Source: JABMNT01 sp048262255 (GTDB lineage Bacteria; Pseudomonadota; Alphaproteobacteria; Rhodospirillales; Casp-alpha2). From it: DNA of 64,000 nt. Shown in pieces: positions 16,810 to 25,235 of this stretch (the stretch's first letter is position 1; each line of letters starts with the position of its first letter). The stretch is from assembly GCA_048262255.1 (NCBI GenBank), contig JBLXFH010000001.1, positions 1,426,001 to 1,490,000 of the forward strand, written 5' to 3'. Made by a program: the position numbers and the translations under genes. Below the pieces are notes generated by a model that saw nothing but the letters and a program-made list of their open reading frames with translations, did not search any database and was not told the DNA's origin.

Positions 16810-17624
16810 ACAATATCTCTGTAAGCGACAAGGCTTATGTTATGGGTTTGAACCGCATTTACTGCCGCCTTATCAATCAGCGCCATATATTCCAGATCAT
16901 GACGGAACCCTTCTGCCATGGGGTCCATATCGGCCCACGGCCCGGTTGCCGGGTGACACATGAGCTCTGCCGTTTGGTCTGATAAACCTTCAAGCAGGGA
17001 AATCAAGGTTTTCGTATCCATGCTGCCGGTTTCATAGAGCCCCAGCAACACATCATTGGTGCAAACACCCTGGCTGCGCAGACGCGAGTCCATGAGTGCC
17101 AGCCAGGGTTTCAGAAATAAAACCCCAATGCCTTTGGCATTCCGGTCTTTCGGCAGACGCACCGCCTTCATGCCAAAGCGCGGGCCAATTTCGAGCAACA
17201 GACTGAGCACGGTCGGGTGCAGATGTAAATGGTTGTGGGTATTCACATGATCAAGCGGCAGGCCGGTTTTGGCGAACGCCTCAAACTGCGCCGTAATCTC
17301 GATTTTAAGCTGGCGACGGACTGTGGGCAAAAAGAAAAACCGGAATCCCGCACTGACCAGCCCGGCGCGAAAAAGCCCGTTTGCATCAATCAAGTCGGGG
17401 ATGTCCTTGGCGGGTGAAACCGGGTGTGCGCGCGACAGAGCGACATGTAAACCAACGCCGAGTTTGGGCATGGTTTTCGCCCGCGCGACGGCGTCGGCGG
17501 CAAAAGGCTCGCCAACCATCAACGAGGTTGCTGTCAGAATGCCCCGTTTGTGGCCGTCTTCGACAGCTTCATTGACTTCTTTTGAGATGCCAAAATCGTC
17601 AGCCGTGACGATAAGTTTCTTCAA
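16806..17624 (-). CDS. hpnK: HpnK, hopanoid-associated YdjC/ChbG-type deacetylase
   Basis: The 272-residue YdjC-family deacetylase has TADDFG (D9, D10), H60, and the metal-site stretch DHVNTHNHLHLHP (about 125-137). In Burkholderia, HpnK removes the acetyl group from N-acetylglucosaminyl bacteriohopanetetrol made by HpnI. I start it at TTG 17622-17624, which overlaps the hpnJ stop (TTGA), has AAGGAAG before it and gives the usual MKKLIVTADDFG; GTG at 17645 would add seven residues. The next gene, a CDP-alcohol transferase, overlaps its stop. Confidence 0.9.
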   Translation of the reverse strand: MKKLIVTADDFGISKEVNEAVEDGHKRGILTATSLMVGEPFAADAVARAKTMPKLGVGLHVALSRAHPVSPAKDIPDLIDANGLFRAGLVSAGFRFFFLPTVRRQLKIEITAQFEAFAKTGLPLDHVNTHNHLHLHPTVLSLLLEIGPRFGMKAVRLPKDRNAKGIGVLFLKPWLALMDSRLRSQGVCTNDVLLGLYETGSMDTKTLISLLEGLSDQTAELMCHPATGPWADMDPMAEGFRHDLEYMALIDKAAVNAVQTHNISLVAYRDIV

Positions 17625-19051
17625 GCGGCTTCCTTGCGTCCCCACAGGAACTTGAAGAACTCTTTGCCTTCGCGCAACTGGCGCTTCATGACGTCCCAGT
17701 CACGGAACATATCAATGGTCAGCTGAAACATTTTCGCCGGACGGAAATAGAAGTCCTTGTAGAAGGTTTCAACCGCTTCAAAAATTTCTTCCTTGTCCAG
17801 ATGCGGATAGCTCAGGATGCTTTCCTGGGTTCCGGAATCGGTGACCAGACCGGTGGTCACTTCATCGGTCTGCAGCCAGCCGTTTTCCATGGCCTGTTTG
17901 TAGAGAAACGTGCCAGGATAGGTGGCGGGCAGGGAAACCTGAATGGTTTTCGGGTTGATTTCCTTGGCATAGGCCATGGTTTCCTTGATGGTGTCCTTTG
18001 TTTCACCGGGAAGACCCATAATGAAACAGCCATGAATGAGAATGCCCAAATCGTGGCAATCCTGAGTGAAGCGCCGGGCGAAATCGAGCCGCACGCCTTT
18101 TTTCATGTTGTTGAGGATCTTTTGATTGCCGGATTCATAACCCACCAGCAGCAGACGCAGACCATTGGCTTTCAGAATTTCCAGGGTTTTCCGGGGTACG
18201 TTGGCCTTTGCGTTGCAGGACCAGGTTACCCCCAGTTTGCCAAGCTCAATCGCCAGCGCTTCCACATGTTCGATGTTATCGGTCAGTGTATCGTCGTCAA
18301 AAAAGAATTCCTTCACTTCCGGAAACTCTTTGCGCGCATAGGCGATTTCGGCGGCGATGTCCTTGACCGAGCGGGTCCGGTAATTGTGGCCGGAGATGGT
18401 TTGCGGCCACAGGCAATAGGTGCAGCGCGATTTGCAGCCGCGGCCCGTATAGAGCGACATGTAGGGGTGCAGCATATAGCCGTTGTAATAGTTTTTCGGC
18501 TCGAGGAATTTTTTGTATATCGGCGTGACCCAGGGCAGGGTGTCCATATCCTGAATGAGTGGGCGCTCGCCGGATTTCACGACCTTGTCGCCGTCGCGGT
18601 AATACAATCCCATGACTTCCGGCAAGGGTTTGCCTTCGCAGACTTCCTTGATGGTGAAATCAAATTCCTTGTCGCAGACAAAATCGATATGGGGAGAGGC
18701 CGCCATGGAAGCTTCCCAATTAATCATCACATGCGCGCCGCAAAATCCGATGAGCAGAGCCGGGTTGGCTTCCTTCATGGCGTTGGCGACCATCACGTCG
18801 TTGGCGAAGGTAGGCGTCGATGTATAGACGATCAGAATTTCGTATTTCGGTGCTTCCGGAAGCAGGGTCTCCAGAGAATATCCACCGGCCGGACCATCGA
18901 TCAAGGTGCTGTCGGGAACCAGGGCGGCCAGTTGGGCCAACCATGTCGGGTACCAGTAGGAAGTGACTTCGCGTTTGCACTGATAGCGCGAGCCTGCGCC
19001 GCCATCAAAACCTTCGTAGGAAGGGGGGCTCAGAAAGAGAGTCTTTTTCAT
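17621..19051 (-). CDS. hpnJ: HpnJ, hopanoid-associated radical SAM enzyme
   Basis: The 476-residue radical SAM protein has the iron-sulfur motif C206-x3-C210-x2-C213 in GRGCKSRCTYC. A cobalamin-binding-like N-terminal domain spans about 1-140, and the second half holds the SAM barrel (FFFDDDTLTDN, LLVGYESGNQKIL, GCFIMGLPGE). HpnJ converts the glucosamine head group of hopanoids to the cyclitol ether by ring contraction. It is two bases after hpnI and overlaps hpnK, so the three are co-transcribed. Confidence 0.95.
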   Translation of the reverse strand: MKKTLFLSPPSYEGFDGGAGSRYQCKREVTSYWYPTWLAQLAALVPDSTLIDGPAGGYSLETLLPEAPKYEILIVYTSTPTFANDVMVANAMKEANPALLIGFCGAHVMINWEASMAASPHIDFVCDKEFDFTIKEVCEGKPLPEVMGLYYRDGDKVVKSGERPLIQDMDTLPWVTPIYKKFLEPKNYYNGYMLHPYMSLYTGRGCKSRCTYCLWPQTISGHNYRTRSVKDIAAEIAYARKEFPEVKEFFFDDDTLTDNIEHVEALAIELGKLGVTWSCNAKANVPRKTLEILKANGLRLLLVGYESGNQKILNNMKKGVRLDFARRFTQDCHDLGILIHGCFIMGLPGETKDTIKETMAYAKEINPKTIQVSLPATYPGTFLYKQAMENGWLQTDEVTTGLVTDSGTQESILSYPHLDKEEIFEAVETFYKDFYFRPAKMFQLTIDMFRDWDVMKRQLREGKEFFKFLWGRKEAA

Positions 19052-19053
19052 GT

Positions 19054-20229
19054 CTATTTGTCTACCGTACCAGAATGTTCCGAATGATCGAGACCGCCGC
19101 CTTTATGGACCGAAAGCTCCGCACCGCGCCAGTTTACCGTTCGTCCCGCATAACACAGAAGTCTTACGAAAAACGAAAGAAAATCGCGAATTGGAATAAT
19201 CCAAAAGCTTATGGGTTGTTTAGAGGAAAATGTCACTTTTGTCGAGAAATGCAAGAGGGTTCGAGCGAAAAGGGCAAGGATCAGGGGCAGAAAAACCAAG
19301 GACCATCCATATCCGGAAAAAGAGCTGATGACACCCAAAAGGACGGCCAGGGGAACGGTATCCGTCAGAAAAGTGGTCAGAAAGCCCGCAGGCTCGATAA
19401 AGCGGATGGTTCGGGCCCAGCGCAACTCATGCAGAACCAGTGATTTCAGACTGCTTTCCTCGACCCAGTTATCGACAACCACATTGGCGAGGTGGATCGT
19501 GTATCCGGCTTCGCGCACCAAACGGCCCAGCGTATAATCGTCCGCCAGATTTCCAGAAATGGCGAAAAATCCACCAATTTCTTGCAAAACCGAGCGTTTG
19601 AGGGCCATGGTCGCGCCAAAGCAGTTGGTCATTTCACCAAACGTGGCGGGAATAAGGGCTGATGGTGTGAACCATTGGCTGATGAACATGGCACCCAGAT
19701 GTGAGGCGATTCCGGGGGCCGGGGTCCCCATATAAAGGCAGGTGACCAGCCCCACACGCTCATCTTCAAATCCGGCGACCACCCGCGTGATGTAATCGGG
19801 CCCTACCCGCATGTCGCTGTCGGAAATGATCAGGATCTCGTTTTTGGCGGCAACGTCCATATTGATCAAATTGCTGACTTTCGGGTTGGCCCCGTTTGAT
19901 TGGTTGTTGATGATCAGCGTGGCGGTCACGGCGGGGTGTTCAGCAATCAGATCGCGAACCACAGGTATGGCCGGGTCATCGGCGCTGGAAACGCCGAACA
20001 CGATCTCAAATACAGGATAATCCTGTTTGAAAAAACTGCTCAGATTGGCCGCCATTTGATAATCCAGCCCATGCAGCGGCTTATAGAGGGTCACGCCCGG
20101 CGGGGTTTGAGATAATAAGGCCGGTGCGGCCAGTTTGGATTTGAACTTGAGGACGCAAAAACAGGCGACCAGCAGATAACCCAGAGATGCCGCAAAAATC
20201 AGCCAGCCTGTATAGAAGAGAATATCCAT
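19054..20229 (-). CDS. hpnI: HpnI, hopanoid glycosyltransferase
   Basis: The roughly 391-residue GT2-family glycosyltransferase has an N-terminal membrane helix (about 5-27), a cytoplasmic catalytic domain with nucleotide-sugar ligands D138-x-D140 in IISDSDMRVG, and C-terminal hydrophobic segments near 290-370. In Burkholderia HpnI adds N-acetylglucosamine to bacteriohopanetetrol. I start at the ATG at 20227-20229; a TTG just before it is possible. It lies eight bases after hpnL and is followed by hpnJ and hpnK, giving the order of the cyclitol-ether pathway. Confidence 0.93.
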   Translation of the reverse strand: MDILFYTGWLIFAASLGYLLVACFCVLKFKSKLAAPALLSQTPPGVTLYKPLHGLDYQMAANLSSFFKQDYPVFEIVFGVSSADDPAIPVVRDLIAEHPAVTATLIINNQSNGANPKVSNLINMDVAAKNEILIISDSDMRVGPDYITRVVAGFEDERVGLVTCLYMGTPAPGIASHLGAMFISQWFTPSALIPATFGEMTNCFGATMALKRSVLQEIGGFFAISGNLADDYTLGRLVREAGYTIHLANVVVDNWVEESSLKSLVLHELRWARTIRFIEPAGFLTTFLTDTVPLAVLLGVISSFSGYGWSLVFLPLILALFARTLLHFSTKVTFSSKQPISFWIIPIRDFLSFFVRLLCYAGRTVNWRGAELSVHKGGGLDHSEHSGTVDK

Positions 20230-20236
20230 CAAATGT

Positions 20237-21292
20237 TTACTCGGGCGCGCTCAGTTTGCGTTTTTTGAAAAAATGACGGCCTTCCGCATGCTGCCAGATG
20301 GCGAGCCCGGGTACATCGACCAGCAATTCGCGAAGACGGATCGACAGGGATATGGCCAGCATCAGGTCGGGCGGCAGGCCGAGCATGGCGCCCAGCACGA
20401 CAAAAGCTCCTTCCTGAATGCCAAAGGCGTTGGGGATGATGAAAGCGACATCGCTTAAGGTCGAACTGACGCTTTTCAGGAACATGGCCTCCATGATTGT
20501 GATGGGATGGCCCAGTACATAGGCCGCGGCCCAGACTTCCGCCGTTTGCAGGACCAGCGCCAGAGTCCGCCAGAAGATGGAGAGGAACATGCGCCAGGAC
20601 CGGGCATAACTCTCGCGCACACAAGCATCCACTTGATTGGCGCCGTCTTTCAGGTTTTCAAAATATTCGGCTTTGGTCACCTTGTGAGCCGAGTTGATCA
20701 TGAAGTGGGCCATGCCGGCCTTTTGTGCCAGCACAAACCCGGCGACGCCGGCGCCCAGAATGGCAAAGCCGGTGATGGCGTATGCGACGAGGTCCTGCTC
20801 GACGGAATAATGGACCAGCAGGCTGACCCCGATCAGGCCCCAGATGATCAGCCCGAACACCTGCACGGTTTTATCAACGACGACGGAGGCCGTGGCTTCC
20901 GCCTTCGGATATCCCCAGAGCATCAGCATCCGCGCTTTCACCACCTCGCCGCCAATGCTGGCGACGGGCAGGAGCGTATTGACGGCGCGGCCCATCCACA
21001 TGGCCATGAAAGTATCCTTGAAGGACGGTTCCTGGCCGGGAGCGAACAAATTCCGCCAGGCCATGGTGCCGAGAAACACCGTCGGGCTCCAGGCCAGCGG
21101 CACCAGCAGGATCGGCCAGCCCGACGCCAGAATAATCTCCGACACCTCGCCGACACCTTGCCAGACAATCAGCGCCGTCATGACAGCGAGGCCGATGAAT
21201 AGACCGATATAGGAGAGAACTTTGGTCACAGGTATTTCGGATCCGGGTTGTTTCGCCATTAGAATACATTGATTCGGCGGCGAACCTACCAT
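20237..21292 (-). CDS. hpnL: HpnL, hopanoid-associated membrane protein
   Basis: The 351-residue polytopic protein of the lysylphosphatidylglycerol-synthetase transmembrane (UPF0104) type has about eight hydrophobic segments and NTLLPVASIGGEVVKARMLM in the first half. HpnL proteins occur with hopanoid biosynthesis genes; a lipid-translocating role has been suggested in the family, but the mechanism is open. GGAG precedes the ATG at 21290-21292; an internal ATG at 21259 is possible but has no ribosome site. It heads the minus-strand hpnL-I-J-K-CDP-transferase operon. Confidence 0.88.
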   Translation of the reverse strand: MVGSPPNQCILMAKQPGSEIPVTKVLSYIGLFIGLAVMTALIVWQGVGEVSEIILASGWPILLVPLAWSPTVFLGTMAWRNLFAPGQEPSFKDTFMAMWMGRAVNTLLPVASIGGEVVKARMLMLWGYPKAEATASVVVDKTVQVFGLIIWGLIGVSLLVHYSVEQDLVAYAITGFAILGAGVAGFVLAQKAGMAHFMINSAHKVTKAEYFENLKDGANQVDACVRESYARSWRMFLSIFWRTLALVLQTAEVWAAAYVLGHPITIMEAMFLKSVSSTLSDVAFIIPNAFGIQEGAFVVLGAMLGLPPDLMLAISLSIRLRELLVDVPGLAIWQHAEGRHFFKKRKLSAPE

Positions 21293-21418
21293 TTGGTCTA
21301 ACTCCCTACAAACCTGAAGTGCCTTCGGATATCACCAAAACATAGGCTTATGCGGGTTGTTCCGGCCATCCGGCTGGGTTACATAGCAGGGATCAGCAGC
21401 GAGCAAGGCGGAAAGACG

Positions 21419-22156
21419 ATGTCCCTGTCCATTCAAGTCAATCTGGATGCCGGAAAACCGGGCAACAGCGAACCTGCTGTTATCAAACCGGACGCCCTGT
21501 TCCCGTTGGCCCGGCAATTGGGTTATTACCTGTCTCTGCTGCTCATTCGCCTGCCGGTGAGTGCCAATCAGGTGACCTTCATTTCAATGGGTGTTGGTCT
21601 CACGGGCTGCTGGTTCTTTACTTATGGCGAGTTGATCTGGAACATCTACGGGGCGCTGATGCTGGTGCTGAGCTATGCGCTTGATTACTGCGATGGGGTT
21701 GTCGCGCGGCTAAAGGACCAGTGCTCGCCGGCTGGCGCGGCCTTTGATGACTTTGTTGACTGGATTGTTGATACGGCGATCTTCGCCGGGCTGGGTTATG
21801 GCGCATGGATTGCTGACGGCAATATCTGGTGGTTGTGGCTGGGCGGGATCGCCGCGGCGGGATCGACCGCCGACTACATTGTCGATCTGTTCCGGGCCAA
21901 TCCTTTTATTCAGGCCCGCAAGGCGGCTGAAAAACAGACGGCAGGTGAGGCAAAGCCCGAGCCGGAACCGGATGCACCCGGCGAAAAGACACTGGGGCAA
22001 AAGCTGTTCTACATCTTCCATACCCTCAGCCGGGCCGAGTTCTGTTTCATCATTCTCGCCCTGTCGGCCTTTGATGTGGTCTGGGTGCTGCTGCCGTTTG
22101 GCGCCATTGGTGCGCAGGCCTTCTGGCTTGGCGACCTGTTCCGCAAACGCGACTAA
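21419..22156 (+). CDS. CDP-alcohol phosphatidyltransferase, divergent from hpnL
   Basis: The 245-residue membrane enzyme has the full motif D89-x2-D92-G93-x2-A96-R97-x8-G106-x3-D110-x3-D114. It is the second member of this family within 5.3 kb. A charged insert EAKPEPEPDAPGEK (near 180-193) separates two groups of membrane helices. The start is uncertain: ATG at 21419 has GGCGGAAAG upstream, while an in-frame ATG at 21350 would add 23 residues with no ribosome site. It diverges from hpnL, so shared regulation is possible. The substrate is unknown. Confidence 0.88.
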   Translation: MSLSIQVNLDAGKPGNSEPAVIKPDALFPLARQLGYYLSLLLIRLPVSANQVTFISMGVGLTGCWFFTYGELIWNIYGALMLVLSYALDYCDGVVARLKDQCSPAGAAFDDFVDWIVDTAIFAGLGYGAWIADGNIWWLWLGGIAAAGSTADYIVDLFRANPFIQARKAAEKQTAGEAKPEPEPDAPGEKTLGQKLFYIFHTLSRAEFCFIILALSAFDVVWVLLPFGAIGAQAFWLGDLFRKRD

Positions 22157-22159
22157 CCC

Positions 22160-23215
22160 CTAGAACAAAAACACGCCCTTGCCGGTGGTCTGCTGGTCGA
22201 ACAGCTTGTAGGCGGCGTCGGCCTCTTCCTGCTTGTAGCGATGGGTGAACAGATCATCGACGGGGACGTTATGTTCCGCGCAGAAAGCCGCGCATTCGCC
22301 TTGGCCGATGGTGTTGAAGGTCCATGAACCGATGATCGTCAATTGGCGGCGCAGCATATCGGGGCTGACGTCAATGGTCACATCGTTGCCTTCTCCGACA
22401 AAACACACCGTCCCCCAGGTTTTTGACGAGCGTATGGCGGCAATCCGGGCTTCCGATTTGCCGCTGCATTCCATGGCGTAATCCACACCCTGCCCATGGG
22501 TCAGTTGATGCAGCATGTCGATGGGGTCGTCCTTGGTCACATTGACCGTTTCATCGGCGCCAAACTGTCGGGCCAGCGCCAGACGTTCTTCCGAGATATC
22601 AACGGCGATGATGCGGGTACCCATGGCTTTGCCAAGCAGGGTGGCGCTCAGGCCGACGGGGCCTTGACCAAAAACCGCCATGGTCGTGCCGCCCGGCATA
22701 TCCATCCGCTTGATCGCACCGAAAGCGGTGCCGGTGCCGCAGGATATGGCGGCCCCTTCGGCGAAGGAGAGGGATTCGGGCAGGACGACCAAAGTGTGCG
22801 CCGGAACCTTCATATAAGGCGCATGGGCACCGTTGCCGGTAATGCCATAAACCGTGATGCCACCCTTGCACAGTTGTGCCCAGCCCTGTTTACAATGCGG
22901 GCAGGTGCCGCAGCCATCATAATGATGCACCATTACCCGGGCTCCAATGGGGGCGGCTTTTTCGAGGACTTCCGGCCCGCGGGCGACGATAACGCCGCAA
23001 GGCTCGTGTCCGGCGATCACCGCTTCGCCATTGCCACCCAGCCCAAGCGCTGCTGCCATGGCCGGACCGCCGCCTTCCGAGCGGTAAACGCCTAAATCGC
23101 TGCCGCACATGCCGGATGCCTTGATTTCCAGAACCACTTCGCCCGGGCCCGGTGTTGGGTCGGCAAAGTCCTGAAGCTCAACGTTTCGGTTCCCAGTAAA
23201 AACGACGCCTTTCAT
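22160..23215 (-). CDS. Zinc-dependent alcohol dehydrogenase
   Basis: The 351-residue medium-chain dehydrogenase has catalytic zinc ligands C37 and H70-E71 (in AGHEPCG). The structural zinc cysteines are C102, C105, C108 and C116. The NAD(P)-binding motif is FGQGPVGLSA (near 183-192). It would oxidise an alcohol or polyol. It overlaps nothing but ends four bases from the preceding convergent CDP-transferase. A GntR-type regulator lies 26 bases upstream on the same strand and may be co-transcribed. The substrate is not evident from sequence. Confidence 0.92.
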   Translation of the reverse strand: MKGVVFTGNRNVELQDFADPTPGPGEVVLEIKASGMCGSDLGVYRSEGGGPAMAAALGLGGNGEAVIAGHEPCGVIVARGPEVLEKAAPIGARVMVHHYDGCGTCPHCKQGWAQLCKGGITVYGITGNGAHAPYMKVPAHTLVVLPESLSFAEGAAISCGTGTAFGAIKRMDMPGGTTMAVFGQGPVGLSATLLGKAMGTRIIAVDISEERLALARQFGADETVNVTKDDPIDMLHQLTHGQGVDYAMECSGKSEARIAAIRSSKTWGTVCFVGEGNDVTIDVSPDMLRRQLTIIGSWTFNTIGQGECAAFCAEHNVPVDDLFTHRYKQEEADAAYKLFDQQTTGKGVFLF

Positions 23216-23241
23216 GTTTAATTCTCCTGAATAAAAGATGT

Positions 23242-23913
23242 TTATAAGAGCTTGAGGCCATAATTATCAACGATGCTAACCAACAACCCGGCACCGCGGA
23301 TGCGCTGTTCGAAGTGTGCCTTGCGGGCTTTTGTTTGATCACCGCTTTCAATGATATGGATTAGATCCATATGGGACTTTATGGATTTGCGTTTTTGTTC
23401 CGGATCGATAAACCGGAGAGCAACAAAATGAGCGCGCTGTGCCAAATCCCTATACTGATGTCCTTCCTGACGCAGCCGTGTGTTATTATTTAAATCAAAT
23501 AGACTGCGATGGAACTGCTCATCAGCCAGGCTCCAATCGTTGAAGGTCTCTTCATCCAGGCTTGTGTGCATAAGGCGAATTGCCTCATAGAGGGGGGCCA
23601 GAAAATTTGCATCCGGCCTGAGCGCAGTCAGGTTTCCTACGGCCTCAACCTCCAAGGCCGTTATGATCTGATAAATGTCCTGAAGATCCGTTGCCGATAA
23701 GGAAATGATGCGAATGCCTTTTTTCGGGGCAATCTCCAATATGCCTTCATTCTGCAACCTGAGCAAAGCCTCCCGAACGGGTGTCCGGCTCATCATCAGG
23801 TCATCGGACAACTGACCGGCTTCGTAATGTACCCCCGGCGCATAGGTCCCGGATATGATTTTTTGTTTTATATCGGCATATGCCTGATCGGTGAGGGATG
23901 TGGTTTTGGTCAA
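23242..23913 (-). CDS. GntR-family transcriptional regulator, FCD type
   Basis: The 223-residue product has an N-terminal winged helix (about 5-70, with LSDDLMMSRTPVREALLRLQ) and an all-helical FCD ligand domain with the usual metal-site pattern: DEQFH, then H and H in SHMDLIHII and KAHFEQRIRG. FCD regulators normally sense a small organic acid. The start is TTG at 23911-23913; no in-frame ATG fits. It diverges from the dehydrogenase at 24020, with a large AT-rich inverted repeat between them. Confidence 0.92.
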   Translation of the reverse strand: MTKTTSLTDQAYADIKQKIISGTYAPGVHYEAGQLSDDLMMSRTPVREALLRLQNEGILEIAPKKGIRIISLSATDLQDIYQIITALEVEAVGNLTALRPDANFLAPLYEAIRLMHTSLDEETFNDWSLADEQFHRSLFDLNNNTRLRQEGHQYRDLAQRAHFVALRFIDPEQKRKSIKSHMDLIHIIESGDQTKARKAHFEQRIRGAGLLVSIVDNYGLKLL

Positions 23914-23943
23914 GTTATGAATCTGATCTGTTAAAGAATGCAG

Positions 23944-23987
23944 CTTGAAAATTATTTTTTGATATATATAACAATAAATAATTCAAG
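23944..23987. promoter_or_regulatory. Large AT-rich inverted repeat between a GntR gene and its divergent target
   Basis: The core arms AATTATTT (23950-23957) and AAATAATT (23976-23983) are perfect. Outside them CTTGA (23944-23948) and TCAAG (23983-23987) extend the symmetry with a small offset. The spacer is almost pure A/T. It lies about 30 bases from both start codons, where a GntR dimer could block both promoters. Confidence 0.5.
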
Positions 23988-24019
23988 TAAACCCCTCGTT
24001 TTGAATCTGGAATTTTCTT

Positions 24020-25135
24020 ATGAGACAATCAGAAAAATCAAACACACCTCCTTCCTATAAACTGGCTATTGTTGGTGGTGACGGCATTGGGCCAGAAGTT
24101 TGTCAGGCGGCCCTCAATGTGGTCAAAACGGCATTAGGTGTAGAGCGTATTCTGGACTGCACAGAATATCATGCCGGTGCGGATTGCTACACACGAACCG
24201 GTGTTGCATTTCCATCAGAAACATTGGAAGGGTGCCGAAATGCGGATGCAATTTTACATGGGGCTGCGGGTTTACCGGGTGTGGTTTATCCTGATGGAAC
24301 GGAAGCTGGCCAGGATTTTACACTTCAACTCCGTGTTGCCTTGGATCTGTATGCAAATGTGCGCCCCATCAAATTATACGAAGGTGTCACATCTGCGCTG
24401 CGCAGGTTCGAACCAGGGCAAATTGATTATGTAATTCTTAGGGAAAATACGGAAGGCCTCTATGCCTCGCGTGGCGGTGGCGTTGTGGTCGGGGATGAAG
24501 CGGCAGCTGATACAATGATGATCACTCGTAAAGGCGTTGAGCGTATTGTTCGCTTTGCATGTGAAGTGGCGCGGACTCGAAAAGGCGCGCCGCGTGACGG
24601 GGTGCGTCGAGTGACGATCGTCGATAAATCGAATGTCTTGCGGAGCTTTGCATTTTTCAGAAAAGTTGCGGATGAAGTCATGCGCGACTATCCGGATATT
24701 GAAGTCGATTATGCCTTAACGGATGCGATGTCGGTTTATATGATTGAACGTCCGGATACTTTTGACGTTGTCGTTTGTGAGAATTTTGTAGGAGACCTCC
24801 TGTCAGATCTGGGGGCAGCGACTGTTGGCGGTATGGGAATGTCTGCAGCAGCTGAAATCGGCGATGATTTTGGTTATTTTCAGGCTTCGCATGGAACGGC
24901 GCCAGATATTGCGGGTAAAGGGATAGCAAACCCAGTTGCGACAATATTATCCGCGGCGGAAATGTTGGACTGGCTTGGCCGCAGACATGATGATCCATTC
25001 ATGAACCTGGCTGCCGAGCGCATTCGCGTTGCGACGTCGGCCTCATTGATTTCAGGCGAGGGTCTCGCCGCAGACGTTGGGGGGACTGCGAACACGGAGC
25101 AATGTGTTGCAGCAATTTGCAAGGCGTTGAATTAG
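24020..25135 (+). CDS. Isocitrate/isopropylmalate-type dehydrogenase (possibly tartrate- or malate-like)
   Basis: The 371-residue beta-decarboxylating dehydrogenase has IVGGDGIGPEV near the N-terminus, RENTEGLYAS, the metal-site stretch VVCENFVGDLLSDLGA (about 251-266), and ASHGTAPDIAGKGIANP (about 292-308). These enzymes oxidise and decarboxylate a 2-hydroxy acid using NAD(P) and a divalent metal. No leu genes are nearby and a GntR-FCD regulator diverges from it, so a catabolic role, such as tartrate- or D-malate-dehydrogenase type, is more likely than leucine synthesis. The gene looks somewhat more AT-rich than its neighbours. Confidence 0.9.
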   Translation: MRQSEKSNTPPSYKLAIVGGDGIGPEVCQAALNVVKTALGVERILDCTEYHAGADCYTRTGVAFPSETLEGCRNADAILHGAAGLPGVVYPDGTEAGQDFTLQLRVALDLYANVRPIKLYEGVTSALRRFEPGQIDYVILRENTEGLYASRGGGVVVGDEAAADTMMITRKGVERIVRFACEVARTRKGAPRDGVRRVTIVDKSNVLRSFAFFRKVADEVMRDYPDIEVDYALTDAMSVYMIERPDTFDVVVCENFVGDLLSDLGAATVGGMGMSAAAEIGDDFGYFQASHGTAPDIAGKGIANPVATILSAAEMLDWLGRRHDDPFMNLAAERIRVATSASLISGEGLAADVGGTANTEQCVAAICKALN

Positions 25136-25235
25136 TCGGTTGTGGTTAGATTGAGAGAAGGTTTTGAGCGGCATCAACAGAACTTTCATGCTATCCATTA
25201 AGGAAGATAAAAAACGATCCAGACGGGGTGAAATT

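Noticed and set aside
17801..19087. A 428-codon plus-strand open frame
   Set aside because: It lies opposite hpnJ, which has an intact radical SAM motif and family match; the antisense frame has no ribosome site and no recognisable domain.
20507..21202. A 231-codon plus-strand frame rich in His, Asp and Gly
   Set aside because: It is antisense to hpnL and composition follows the complementary strand.
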